Shown piece after piece: positions 53,934 to 63,700 of a stretch of DNA of 64,000 nucleotides. How positions within the stretch are numbered: position 1 is the first letter of the stretch; every line of letters begins with the position of its first letter. Where the stretch lies: the NCBI GenBank assembly GCA_015485495.1, contig WFTL01000132.1, forward strand, positions 62,001 through 126,000, given 5' to 3'. The position numbers were made by a program, and so were the translations under genes. This stretch comes from Planctomycetaceae bacterium. GTDB lineage: Bacteria > Planctomycetota > Planctomycetia > Planctomycetales > Planctomycetaceae. The notes beneath the pieces are model-generated. The model saw nothing but the letters and a program-made list of their open reading frames with translations. It ran no database searches and was not told where the DNA came from.

Positions 53934-56339
53934 GTGAACGACGACTTTCAGCTGCCGCACCCGTTTGAACATGACAACGCCTCTGCCCGGCAGATGCTGC
54001 GAACCGTCGTGCGCTATCTGCGGCTCATGCAGCGCTACTGGATGATCGTCGCCGGGTTTCTGGCGGCTGCCGTGTTCATCGGAATCGTCCAGTTTCGACG
54101 CACCCCCAGTCAGTACGAAGCGTCGGCCAAGATGATGATTCGGCATGTGGGGGCCGCTTCAGAACGAGACGACGCTCTGGCCGCGTCCGGACTGCTGGCC
54201 AGTTACAAGCAGCTTTTGCTGAGCGATTCGGTTCTGAATGCCGTCGTGGAGGAACTTCCTGATCGGCCGCCGGAACTGCAGAATGTGGATGCCGTGTCCT
54301 GGCCGGCCGTTCTGCGCCGAATGCTGGATGTGTCGTTCGATCCGGACGAGAACATCGTGGAAGTGACCTGTCGTTCACGAGATCCCGAAGCCACGGTGCA
54401 TGTGATCGAATCGCTTCGACAGGCTTCCAGACGCTTTATTGAAGACGATCAGTCGAGCCTGCAGAGGCAGCTTCATGCCAACCTGGAACGCGAACGCATC
54501 GAGGTCGAACAGCTTCTGAAATCGCGGCAGGAAGAACTGCTGGAAGCCCGCAAGGCATCCGGAGAAATCAGCACACTCAACGGGTCGGAAGACCGTCACC
54601 CGATCATCACCCGCGTCAACGAACTCAGTTCTCAGCTCACAGCAGCCCGCAGCGCGCGGCTGGAACTGGAAGCATCCCGCCGCATCATCGCTCAGACGGT
54701 CAGCAGCCGGCAGGACCTGTCCCGTCTGGTTCCACTGATGGAAAAAATCCGCGGCCCCGAATTTCTGGAACAGATGCCGGGAATCCGTCCGGCCCGTCCG
54801 GAAGTGATCAGTTCCATCGAAACGAAACTGACCGAAGTGGAAGCCGAACTGGAATCGCTGCGGCCCCACCTGGGCAGCCGCCATCCGCGAACCATGCGTC
54901 TTCTGACCATGCGGAACCACCTGCAGCAGCGTCTGACGGAACTGCACCAGGCCAACCGCAGCCGCTACACGGGCCGCTTCTACGACCCCCAGATCGCTCA
55001 GTGGATGCTGGAAACGGTCGACGCAGAACTGAATCGCGCCATTCATCACGAAGAACTGATTCGTCAGGACTTCGAAATCGCCAAACAGGAAGCGATCGCT
55101 CTGAACGACCGTCTGGCAGCCGTGCAGATGGCCGAACGGGACCTGGCGTCTCTGGAACAGCGGCACACGTATCTGCTGAACCAGCTCAATTCCATCGATC
55201 TCAGCCAGGTGAACAGCAGTTTCCACGTCACTCCGCTCAACCAGCCCGTGCTTCCGGATGAACCGGTCTCACCGGTGCTCATTCGTATCCTGGCAGTGTC
55301 CGGCGTTCTGGGCCTGCTGGGGGCCCTGTCGACGATCTTCATCATCGATCTTGTCGACGATCGGCTGCGGTCGCCGGAAGAAGTTCAGAACCAGCTCGGT
55401 CTGCCCATTCTGGGCACCGTGCGGCCTCTGCCGGAAGAAGACCTTGCCGACTGCCGCATCTACGTCCACGGAAATCCGCTCAGCCCGCAGACCGAATGTT
55501 TCCGCACGATTCGCACGGCCATCACTCTGTCGGAATCGGAAACACGGTGCATCGCCATCACCAGCAGCGAACAGAGCGAAGGCAAAACGACGCTCACATC
55601 GAACCTGGCGGCCACCTTTGCACAGACAGGCAGCCGCACGCTGCTGATCGACGCCGACATGCGGCGTCCCGGCCTGTCGAAACTGCTGGACATTCGGGGG
55701 CAGGGCGGTCTGTCGGAAATTCTGCGGGCCGGAGACGACGTGCCCGGCATGTGCCGCGAACGAATCGTGGCCACGGAAGTGCCCGGGCTGGACGTGCTGC
55801 CCTGCGGACCACGTATCATGAATGCCGGAGTGCTTCTGTCCATGCCGGCTCTGTCCGCTCTGCTCGACTGGGCCGTTTCCGAATACGACCAGGTGATCGT
55901 GGACTGCCCGCCCACGCTGCCGGTCAGTGACGCGGCCATCGTCGGAAACTACGTGGACGGTCTGGTCTTCCTGCTGAATCCGGACAAGACACACCGGCGC
56001 AGCGCTCTGCGTGCTGTCGAACAGCTGCGATCCGTGGGCATGAATCTGCTGGGAGTCGTCACGAACACTTCCGTGGAATCCCACGGCAACAGCTACGGAT
56101 ACGGTTACGGATATGGATACGGCTACGGAAAGGACTACGTTTACGGGCACGATGAAGAAGACGAAGCGTCTCCGGAAGAATCCGACATCGATTCCGTTCT
56201 TCCTTTCCGTTCGCCGTCTCAAAAGGCCCCGCCGGAACCCTCTGAACCGACACCGGCAGCACCGGCCCGCTACACCCTGCTGTCCTCGACCGCCGACGAC
56301 ACTCCTTCGGAACCGACCGACCGGCAGAGGGCCGCATGA
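53934..56339 (+). CDS. Wzz/BY-kinase fusion with Gly-Tyr-rich tail
   Basis: An 801-residue inner-membrane polysaccharide co-polymerase and bacterial tyrosine kinase. Two helices (about 36-58 and 440-465) flank a periplasmic coiled-coil Wzz region. The cytoplasmic kinase has Walker A SSEQSEGKTTLTSNLA, Walker A' LLIDADMRRPG, and Walker B VIVDCPP. The tail alternates Gly and Tyr (SYGYGYGYGYGYGKDYVYGH), the expected autophosphorylation cluster. Such proteins control chain length through phosphorylation cycles with a phosphatase, not seen here. The ATGA overlap with the next gene indicates coupling. The start is GTG 53934. Confidence 0.92.
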   Translation: MNDDFQLPHPFEHDNASARQMLRTVVRYLRLMQRYWMIVAGFLAAAVFIGIVQFRRTPSQYEASAKMMIRHVGAASERDDALAASGLLASYKQLLLSDSVLNAVVEELPDRPPELQNVDAVSWPAVLRRMLDVSFDPDENIVEVTCRSRDPEATVHVIESLRQASRRFIEDDQSSLQRQLHANLERERIEVEQLLKSRQEELLEARKASGEISTLNGSEDRHPIITRVNELSSQLTAARSARLELEASRRIIAQTVSSRQDLSRLVPLMEKIRGPEFLEQMPGIRPARPEVISSIETKLTEVEAELESLRPHLGSRHPRTMRLLTMRNHLQQRLTELHQANRSRYTGRFYDPQIAQWMLETVDAELNRAIHHEELIRQDFEIAKQEAIALNDRLAAVQMAERDLASLEQRHTYLLNQLNSIDLSQVNSSFHVTPLNQPVLPDEPVSPVLIRILAVSGVLGLLGALSTIFIIDLVDDRLRSPEEVQNQLGLPILGTVRPLPEEDLADCRIYVHGNPLSPQTECFRTIRTAITLSESETRCIAITSSEQSEGKTTLTSNLAATFAQTGSRTLLIDADMRRPGLSKLLDIRGQGGLSEILRAGDDVPGMCRERIVATEVPGLDVLPCGPRIMNAGVLLSMPALSALLDWAVSEYDQVIVDCPPTLPVSDAAIVGNYVDGLVFLLNPDKTHRRSALRAVEQLRSVGMNLLGVVTNTSVESHGNSYGYGYGYGYGYGKDYVYGHDEEDEASPEESDIDSVLPFRSPSQKAPPEPSEPTPAAPARYTLLSSTADDTPSEPTDRQRAA

Positions 56340-59137
56340 ACCATCCCGTACCCCATTCCCGCCGGAAACGGCGACGTGAACCATCGCCCGATCGGCCGGC
56401 CCCCGCGCGTCTGAACAGCCACGGACCGTCCGGATTGCTGCGGCGTCTTCCGGACATCATCTGTGACCTGGCGCTGTCGACCTGCCTGCTGGCAGTGCCT
56501 CTGACCATGGCCGGCATTCGTGAATACGGAATCGCCATTTTCCTGTTCGCCAGCCTGGTCATGGCAGCCGCCTGGGCCGCTCGTTATGTGCTGTTTTCCG
56601 GACACCCGGCTGCCACCGGCCTGGTGCTGCTGCTGATGACAGCGGCCATCGGCCTGGTCATTCTGCAGCTGAAGCCGCTGCCGGATGATGTCCTGGCCCG
56701 GCTGTCTCCGTTTCGTTATCACGTCCTGTCGTCGGCAGAAGCGGACCCGGTTCGGGTTCTGACCGGCCCGTCCTGGACGACCGTGTCTCTGACCCCCCGG
56801 GCCACACGAGACGGCCTGATTCTGCTGATCGCCTACTGTCTCTTCTTCGTTTCCCTGCTGCACCATCTGGAAACACCGGATCGCATCCAGGGGGTTCTGA
56901 AACGCATCGCTCTTTCTGCCGTTCTGATGGCCGGCATCGGTCTCGGCCAGGCTCTGTTCGGAAACGACCGCTTTCTGTGGATGTTCGAACATCCAGGACG
57001 GTTCGCCAACTGGCCCGCCAAAGGAACGTTTACGAACCAGAATCACTTCGCCCAGTTTCTCGCTCTGGGAATCGGGCCGCTTGTGTGGTGGTGGTTTTCC
57101 CTGCAGAACCGAGACGCCTCCCGGTCGGCTCATGATCGAGTCCGCCCGGCACAGCGAACAGCACAGCATCGCCTTCGAAGACAGGGGGCTGATCGGATCT
57201 CCGGTCGCGGCGGAGCCTTTCTGGCTGCCGGAACCGCTCTGGTGGCCCTGGCTGTCCTCATGTCTCTGTCGCGCGGCGGCATCGCGGCATTCGTGCTGGC
57301 CGCGGCCGTGACGACTGCCGGACTCTTTCGCAGCCGCCGGGCTGTCCTGAAGCTGCTGCTGCCGTCGGCTCTGTTCGTCATGTGTGCCATCGCCGCCTTT
57401 GGAACCGATCAGCTCGAACAGCGGTGGAAGCAGATCCGGTCGGCAGAATCTCTCCAGGACATCGACGCCGCCCGCATCGCACTGTGGACAGCCGATATTC
57501 AGGCCATCAAAGAATTCTGGCCGCTCGGATCCGGGATCGGCAGTCATGCGGATGTGTATCCGTTGTGGCTGGCGAATCGTTTCGGCGTTCGTTTTTCCCA
57601 CGCCGAAAACGGCTACCTGCAGATCTTTCTGGAAGCCGGACTTCCAGGCTTTTTGATTCTCGCATCGTGCATTGCTCTGATCGTACGGTGGATTATTGCC
57701 GCATGGAGACAGGGGACGCCGGCCGAGCGACCGGTCGTGGCGGCCGTGTCGGCCGGACTGCTGGCCAGTGGTGCTCAGTCGCTGGTGGATTTCGTCTGGT
57801 ACATTCCGGCCTGCATGATCACCACGCTGGCACTGACAGCCTGTCTGTGCCGACTGCGTCAGCAGCAGGTGGGCGCCGTTTCCGACAACCGGCATCCGCG
57901 CCCATCGGTCCTCCCGGCACTGACAGCCGGTCTGCTGCTGGCAGTGGTTCTCCCGGTCGGCCAGTTGTTCGCCCGGCAGGCCGAACGCCGCCTGGCCACA
58001 GCGCCGCTGTGGAAGGCCTACCGCACGGACATTCGCCGCAGCGTGGAAGATGCGGAACGCGGTGACATCACCACGCTGAACAGCCACCTGGACACGCTCA
58101 TCGACCGCCTGGAACGGTGTCTGGCGGCCGATCCGTCCCATCACCAGGCGGCCGCCGCTTTGGCGCCGCTTTACCTGCAGCGGTTTGAACAGCGGCTGAG
58201 CGGCAGCGACAACGCCATGACCCTGTCCGACCTGAGAGAAACCGTCCGCACGGCAGAATTCGGTTCCCTGAAGGAAATGCACGGCTGGCTGGCTCAGGTC
58301 TGCGGTGAAAACCTTCACGATCTGTATCGTGCTCACCGCACGGCCGGCCAGGCACTGGCCGTGCGGCCGTTGCGCGGGGAATCGTATGTGATCCTTGCGG
58401 AAACCGGATTCCTCAGAGGTCTGTCCGATTCGGACCAGCAGGCACTGATCCGCCAGGCGGTTCGTTTGCGCCCGTATGAACCGCGAATCCTGTTCGCATG
58501 CGGGCTTCTCCTGGCCGAAATCGAACGCCCGGACGCCGCATGGATTCTGTGGCGGCGTGCCGCCCGCATGGATCGGTGGGTCGCCCGTCAGGTGGTCACC
58601 CGATTCATTCGACTGCTGCCGGTCGGCGAACTGATCGAACGCCTGAATCCGTCTTCCGAAACATTCGTCATTCTGTTCGATGCTCTGGAAGACATTCAGC
58701 GAACCGCCGATGCCCGATACGCAGCTGCGCAGTTCGCGTCCCGTTATGCGGAACGGCCTGCCGAACTGTCTGATTCTCCGACGCATCTGGCCGACTGCGC
58801 ACGTCTGTTTCTGGCGGCCGGACAGGCCGAACAGGCGGTTGCCTGCATCAGGCAGGCACTGCACCGCCAGCCGCACAACGTCCTGTTTCAGCGTCAGCTC
58901 GCGGCGGCTGCTGTTCGGCTGACGGACCCGCAGCAGGCGCGCCGTCATCTGCGCTGGCTGCAGATGCGCCTTCCGGATGATCCTGCCGTGAAACGGGCTC
59001 TGGCCGAACTGGCCCCCGCCGGCCACGAAGACGACGACCCGCACGAACACAACGGAACCCCGATTCGGGCGGCATCAGACACCCATGCCGCTTCGAAAAC
59101 AGCACCCCGCCGGTCACCACTCCGCACCGGAATCTGA
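56336..59137 (+). CDS. O-antigen ligase-like polymerase with C-terminal TPR region
   Basis: A 933-residue membrane protein. The first about 540 residues have around ten hydrophobic helices and the Wzy/O-antigen ligase core, with the typical FTNQNHFAQFLALGIG, LMSLSRGGIAAFVLAA and GSGIGSHADVYP segments, and HAENGYLQIFLEAGLPGF. The last about 380 residues are helical TPR-like repeats (e.g. AAQFASRYAERPAEL, LADCARLFLAAGQAEQAVACIRQALHR). It probably polymerises or ligates polysaccharide repeat units on the periplasmic side; TPRs may bring partners. It overlaps the BY-kinase gene by 4 bases and precedes the sugar transferase gene by 21. Confidence 0.87.
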   Translation: MNHPVPHSRRKRRREPSPDRPAPARLNSHGPSGLLRRLPDIICDLALSTCLLAVPLTMAGIREYGIAIFLFASLVMAAAWAARYVLFSGHPAATGLVLLLMTAAIGLVILQLKPLPDDVLARLSPFRYHVLSSAEADPVRVLTGPSWTTVSLTPRATRDGLILLIAYCLFFVSLLHHLETPDRIQGVLKRIALSAVLMAGIGLGQALFGNDRFLWMFEHPGRFANWPAKGTFTNQNHFAQFLALGIGPLVWWWFSLQNRDASRSAHDRVRPAQRTAQHRLRRQGADRISGRGGAFLAAGTALVALAVLMSLSRGGIAAFVLAAAVTTAGLFRSRRAVLKLLLPSALFVMCAIAAFGTDQLEQRWKQIRSAESLQDIDAARIALWTADIQAIKEFWPLGSGIGSHADVYPLWLANRFGVRFSHAENGYLQIFLEAGLPGFLILASCIALIVRWIIAAWRQGTPAERPVVAAVSAGLLASGAQSLVDFVWYIPACMITTLALTACLCRLRQQQVGAVSDNRHPRPSVLPALTAGLLLAVVLPVGQLFARQAERRLATAPLWKAYRTDIRRSVEDAERGDITTLNSHLDTLIDRLERCLAADPSHHQAAAALAPLYLQRFEQRLSGSDNAMTLSDLRETVRTAEFGSLKEMHGWLAQVCGENLHDLYRAHRTAGQALAVRPLRGESYVILAETGFLRGLSDSDQQALIRQAVRLRPYEPRILFACGLLLAEIERPDAAWILWRRAARMDRWVARQVVTRFIRLLPVGELIERLNPSSETFVILFDALEDIQRTADARYAAAQFASRYAERPAELSDSPTHLADCARLFLAAGQAEQAVACIRQALHRQPHNVLFQRQLAAAAVRLTDPQQARRHLRWLQMRLPDDPAVKRALAELAPAGHEDDDPHEHNGTPIRAASDTHAASKTAPRRSPLRTGI

Positions 59138-59158
59138 AACCAGAACGATGAAACGAGG

Positions 59159-60685
59159 ATGATGATGCTCACGGACCGGGCACACGGACTGATGCAGACA
59201 GCACGGCTGATCAGGTGCATGGGTGCCGCCGCCGCGGCGGTCGGATTCTGGCGCCTGCAGGCGGCCGGTGCCGATGGCCCCGACAGTGGTCTTCCCACGG
59301 CCTTTTTTGCGGGCATGAGCGTGTTTCTGATTCTGATGGCCTTTTCGACACCCTGGCATCTCTGGTGTCAGGAACGCTGCACCCGGCCCCTGCGGACCGT
59401 TCTGCGAATGACGGTCGGCGACACGATTCTTGTGGCCATCGGTCTTCTTCCGGTCCGGATCCTGGCTGCCGATGCGCCGGACGGCTCTGTCGGTTCCGTT
59501 CTGCTGTTGACCGCACCCGTTCTTTTTCTGCTGAACCGCTATGTTCCGGACCTGGTTGTTCGCGCGTCCGTTCTTGTTCACGGGCGGCCCCGCGTCCTGG
59601 TGGTCGGTTCACCGGCAGCCGTGTCCGCCATTTCGCATTATGTGAAACTGGCGCAGTCGCTGGGAGTGTCCGTGGACACGCTGACAGATTCTCTGCCGCC
59701 CGGCGGCGGTCTGCGTCTGTTCGACCCCGATCGCCGGTATTCTCTGAAAGACATCACCCGGCATCTGAGCGACTGCCTGGTCGGTCAGGACCTGTCTCTG
59801 AATTATCGGCATGTCGTCTGTGTCGATGATGACGGTACCGGCAGCGATCGGGATGCCCTGCAGGAACTGCGGCGGCAATGCGATGCACACGGTGTGCCTC
59901 TCACCGTCTGCCGTCTGGAATCCTCTCTGCCCCCCTGGGCGGTTCCCTCGATGCCCGCTGCCGTCTCCCCGCTGAGCTGGCCATCCGAAAGCCGTCTCTG
60001 CAGTCCGTTCAATCAGATGAAAAAGCGTGCCGTCGATCTGCTGATCGCCATTCCGGTGGTTGTGGGCATTCTTCCGGTGCTCTGTGTCGCCGTCCATCTC
60101 ATTCACCGCCGGCAGTCTCCGGGACCGCTGTTCTACCGGCAGGAACGCTGCGGCCGTCATGGTCGCCGATTTCGAATTCTCAAATTCCGCACGATGCACA
60201 TGCCGGCCCCCGGTCAGACAGACATCGAAGAGGACCCCACGCCCCGCATTTTCCCGCTGGGCCGTCTGCTGCGGGACTCGCGACTCGATGAAATCCCTCA
60301 GTTCGTCAACGTGCTGCGGGGCGATATGAGCATTGTGGGTCCCCGGGCTCACCACATTCAGGATCGGTTTCGATTCAGCGAAACCGTGCCGCATTACCCG
60401 CTGCGGATGCAGGCCCGCCCGGGCATCACCGGCCTGGCCCAGTGCCGGGAATACCGCGGGCAGTTTCAGCGCAACAGCGTGGCCGATCGGGTCGCCAGCG
60501 ACCTGGCATACATCACTCAGTGGTCTCTGGAATCCGATTTCCTGCTCATGCTGCAGACCGCGCAGCTCATGACGGAAACTCTGATCTCAGCACTGATCCG
60601 CCGCAGTGAACGCAGCCTTCCGGTGGCCCCTGTGGTGTCATCGGCCGCACCGCCGGAACCGACCAGCGGCCGCCAGGCTGCCTGA
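59159..60685 (+). CDS. polyprenyl glycosylphosphotransferase (initiating sugar transferase)
   Basis: A 508-residue membrane enzyme that transfers a sugar phosphate to undecaprenyl phosphate, starting exopolysaccharide repeat synthesis. N-terminal helices (about 15-140) and a central Rossmann-like domain (RVLVVGSPAAVSAI) precede the catalytic bacterial sugar transferase domain (about 280-490): QMKKRAVDLLIAIPVV, GPLFYRQERCGRHGRRFRILKFRTM, RLLRDSRLDEIPQFVNVLRGDMSIVGPR, and ARPGITGLAQCREYRG. Three in-frame ATGs follow AACGAGG, so the true start may be up to 6 bases later. It is the last gene of the operon. Confidence 0.93.
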   Translation: MMMLTDRAHGLMQTARLIRCMGAAAAAVGFWRLQAAGADGPDSGLPTAFFAGMSVFLILMAFSTPWHLWCQERCTRPLRTVLRMTVGDTILVAIGLLPVRILAADAPDGSVGSVLLLTAPVLFLLNRYVPDLVVRASVLVHGRPRVLVVGSPAAVSAISHYVKLAQSLGVSVDTLTDSLPPGGGLRLFDPDRRYSLKDITRHLSDCLVGQDLSLNYRHVVCVDDDGTGSDRDALQELRRQCDAHGVPLTVCRLESSLPPWAVPSMPAAVSPLSWPSESRLCSPFNQMKKRAVDLLIAIPVVVGILPVLCVAVHLIHRRQSPGPLFYRQERCGRHGRRFRILKFRTMHMPAPGQTDIEEDPTPRIFPLGRLLRDSRLDEIPQFVNVLRGDMSIVGPRAHHIQDRFRFSETVPHYPLRMQARPGITGLAQCREYRGQFQRNSVADRVASDLAYITQWSLESDFLLMLQTAQLMTETLISALIRRSERSLPVAPVVSSAAPPEPTSGRQAA

Positions 60686-60711
60686 CGGCCCGCGGGCACC
60701 GGACAGTGATT

Positions 60712-63285
60712 CTATTCGGTGAAGCGAAACCGGGCGGTTTCCGGACCGTCTTCGGTGGTCACGTATCCGGCCGGACCGGCCACGACCCAGTCCTTCGTTC
60801 GGTATTCGTCATAGCGGCCGCCGGAATTCTGTCCTTCCGCCCAGATGTGAAAACGTGCTCCGTGAATGCGGTGGTCGTCGTGATTCAGAGTGGCGGATTC
60901 GCCCGGCGCGAATTCATAAATGAGGACGTCATTTTTTCCGGCCGGGTACCAGCGGAACACGCCGTCGCTGCCTTTGGCATAGTACTGCAGCCACACCCGC
61001 AGCGGCTCACTGGTTTCGTTGCTCACGGCGATGTATTTCGTCGCGTAGCGCCGGAAGGTATCCGGAGCCATCTCGATCACGTGGCGAAAATCGGCCGCCG
61101 CCAGTTCATGCTGTCCGGAATCGGAATACGCTCTGCCCCGCAGTGCCCAGATGTCCGGATCTCCCTTTTCCAGCCGGGCGGCCCGCGTCAGGTCCCGAAC
61201 GGCCGTCTCGTACTGACCGAGTTCCACCGCCGAATAGCCTCGGTTGTACCAGTAGATGTAGTTCGACTGATCAATCTGTGACGCTGCTTCGAACTGAGCA
61301 TACGCCAGTTCGTGATTTCCCACAGCCGCCAGCAGCAGGCCCAGATCATTGAACACGGCGTGGCTCGTTTCGTCGATTTCAAGTGCTTCCTGAAGACATT
61401 CAGCAGCATCCCGGTAGCGTTCCATGTCCTTCAGGCAGGATGCCAGATGTCGGCGGTATTCGATGTTCCGCGGATTCATCCGGATGGCCGCCTGAAACAG
61501 AGTCACCGCATCTTCGTAGCTTTCCAGACGCTGGCCGATCTGCCCCATCAGGTCCACGAACTCCGCTTCGTTCGGGTCCAGTTCCAGCGCCTTCTGCAGC
61601 GGGTCCACCGCTTCTTCCGGACGATTCAGCAGAAACAGCATGTGAGCACAGTTGAACTGAGCCCAGGCATGGGTGTCCCGGGCAGCAATCGCACGGCGGA
61701 AATCCGCCAGAGCAGCCTCAGGATCGTTCATGTGCGAATGAACGATTCCGCGTTCGTTATAGAATTCCGCCAGTTCCTCGCTGTCTGTGGAACTGGCGAT
61801 CCCGTGAGACAGATCCTGCAGGGCTTTGTCGTAATCGCCTGTCTGCATTTCCACCCTGGCACGGCCGCGAAAGGCATACAGCATCGTTCGGTCGGTTTCG
61901 ATGGCATCATTGAATGCCACCAGAGCCGTTCGCAGATCTCCTTTCTGCAGAAAAATCCAGCCGCGGGATGACAGGGCATAAGCGTGATCCGGTTCCCGCC
62001 GCAGGACCTCCGTGAAATCGGCCAGCGACTGGTCGTAGCGTTCCGCGAAGTAATGCTCTTCGGCCCGCTCCACGAACTGGTCGATGGTCTGCGGGTCGAC
62101 CAGCGGCAGAGCCTTGTCCAGAAAGGCGTGTACTTCGGAAACATCCACGTACAGACTGACCGAACGGGCTTCGGTCATGTGACCTTCCACCACGGCGACC
62201 AGTTCTCCGAAATCGCTGACAACCGGTCCGCCGCTGTTGCCCTGATTGGTCTGCATGTCGGCTTCCATCGTTCGCGCCGATTCACCGGTGGCCAGGGATC
62301 GTTCGTACACGGCTCTCACTTCCCCGGATGTGTAGATCCAGAGTCCCTGACTGCCTTCCGGAATTCCGCCCAGGGAATGGATGCGGTCTCCCAGTCGAGC
62401 CGACTCGCGGGCCAGTCTCAGCGACTGAACACGCTGGCCAGGCAGTGCTTCGGCCTGAAGCAGTGCCAGGTCCCGCTGTCTGTCGGAAAAGACGACCGCG
62501 GCCCGAACCACGGGAGCATTCTTCTGATACCACTCGACATCGTGGATCAGGCGTCCGTCCCTGTATGCAGGAAATGTCAGGCGCAGTTCCCGCACGGCGC
62601 CCAGGGCGCTGCCGTGCCGTCCGGGAGAAGCCACGTGATCGTTGGTCACCAGCAGACGTCGGCGGGCATCCACCAGCCAGGCGGTTCCCGTCCACGTCTG
62701 TCCGGTTTCGTCCGTCCCCTCGACATGTGCCGTTCCCTGCAGCAGCACCTCGACGATTTCGGACGTGGTCAGACGTTCTGCCGGCCTGTCCGGTGAACCG
62801 TCTGCAGCGTCTTCTTCCGAAGAAGGCATGTCGTCGCCGGCAACAATGCGAAACGCATAGGTCCCCAGTTTCCGATCTTCAAAGAAGACGTCCGCCCGGT
62901 ACTCAGCACTGACGGGAAACGGTTCCGTCGGTTTCAGACTGAACAGGCCGAATGCATTGCTGTCGTCGGGAAGGTTCTGTTCCTTCAGGACCGCCAGATC
63001 GACGGAAACCCGGGTGATTTCCTGTTCTCCGATTCGAAACAGGCAGGACAGTTCTCCCTGTTCCGGGCGGCAGTTGAGCAGCACGCGAAGATGAACCGTT
63101 TCGTGCGGTCGATACACGCTTCCGGGAGAAACCGGCTGACCGTCTTCGGTAAAGCGTTTCGCGAACACGGCCTCGGTCGCTTCGACCGCTGAAACATCCG
63201 GTCCGTCGGCCCGCACCGTTGCCATGGTGCAGGCAGCCAGAAGAGCCGGCAGAAACAGACGTCCGCGCACAGTGGTTCGGCTCAT
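60712..63285 (-). CDS. secreted trypsin-like protease with TPR array
   Basis: An 857-residue exported protein. A signal peptide (to about residue 26) leads into an about 120-residue beta domain, then a trypsin-like S1C protease domain (about 185-400) with catalytic His in TNDHVAS, Asp in RDLALLQ and Ser in MQTNQGNSGGPVV. No PDZ domain follows; a long TPR array (about 405-755, e.g. YALSSRGWIFLQKGDLRTAL, AWAQFNCAHMLFLLN, NYIYWYNRGYSAVELG) does. A C-terminal about 95-residue beta domain (LQYYAKGSDGVFRWYPAG, then FAPGES) is of unknown type. It probably cleaves envelope proteins presented by the TPRs. The operon on the other strand converges. Confidence 0.88.
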   Translation of the reverse strand: MSRTTVRGRLFLPALLAACTMATVRADGPDVSAVEATEAVFAKRFTEDGQPVSPGSVYRPHETVHLRVLLNCRPEQGELSCLFRIGEQEITRVSVDLAVLKEQNLPDDSNAFGLFSLKPTEPFPVSAEYRADVFFEDRKLGTYAFRIVAGDDMPSSEEDAADGSPDRPAERLTTSEIVEVLLQGTAHVEGTDETGQTWTGTAWLVDARRRLLVTNDHVASPGRHGSALGAVRELRLTFPAYRDGRLIHDVEWYQKNAPVVRAAVVFSDRQRDLALLQAEALPGQRVQSLRLARESARLGDRIHSLGGIPEGSQGLWIYTSGEVRAVYERSLATGESARTMEADMQTNQGNSGGPVVSDFGELVAVVEGHMTEARSVSLYVDVSEVHAFLDKALPLVDPQTIDQFVERAEEHYFAERYDQSLADFTEVLRREPDHAYALSSRGWIFLQKGDLRTALVAFNDAIETDRTMLYAFRGRARVEMQTGDYDKALQDLSHGIASSTDSEELAEFYNERGIVHSHMNDPEAALADFRRAIAARDTHAWAQFNCAHMLFLLNRPEEAVDPLQKALELDPNEAEFVDLMGQIGQRLESYEDAVTLFQAAIRMNPRNIEYRRHLASCLKDMERYRDAAECLQEALEIDETSHAVFNDLGLLLAAVGNHELAYAQFEAASQIDQSNYIYWYNRGYSAVELGQYETAVRDLTRAARLEKGDPDIWALRGRAYSDSGQHELAAADFRHVIEMAPDTFRRYATKYIAVSNETSEPLRVWLQYYAKGSDGVFRWYPAGKNDVLIYEFAPGESATLNHDDHRIHGARFHIWAEGQNSGGRYDEYRTKDWVVAGPAGYVTTEDGPETARFRFTE

Positions 63286-63700
63286 GGCATGATCTTCCTT
63301 CCGTCCCGATACGGAATGTCTGACAGGCAGATTCGATCCGACAGCAGCGTCTGCGATCAGCAGGCCCTGTTACAGCACATTTTCAACGCCGCATTTTCCG
63401 GTTCCGAACGACCGACCGGAACCGCCTGCCGTGAACCGGCGCCGAAACGCCGGAAGTCGTATGTACCGGAACCGTCATTTGCCTGTTTCAGGATACCCGA
63501 CGGCTGTGTTCAGAAAAGCCGTTTTCCGCATTTCCGGGCGGCTCCTGACCATCCGGCAGCCGGCCGGACACACCGCGCGCATCGCACTGATGGAAACTTC
63601 TGGCGAATCCGCAGCGGCTGCCCCGACTCTGCAGCCTCACCCCGATTCATTCCGTCCCGCCTGACGGATTCATCTGACAGATCTGTGCGGTCTGGAGAAT
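63286..63700. other. intergenic region upstream of the protease gene
   Basis: A 415-base gap between the protease start and the folD stop. The plus-strand frames here have no resemblance to known proteins, and I see no RNA, repeat or terminator. Confidence 0.4.

Noticed and set aside
56270-59050. 926-residue open frame antisense to the O-antigen ligase gene
   Set aside because: Very Gln- and Arg-rich with no domain, signal or family trace. It exists because the codon bias of the real gene leaves few stops on the other strand.
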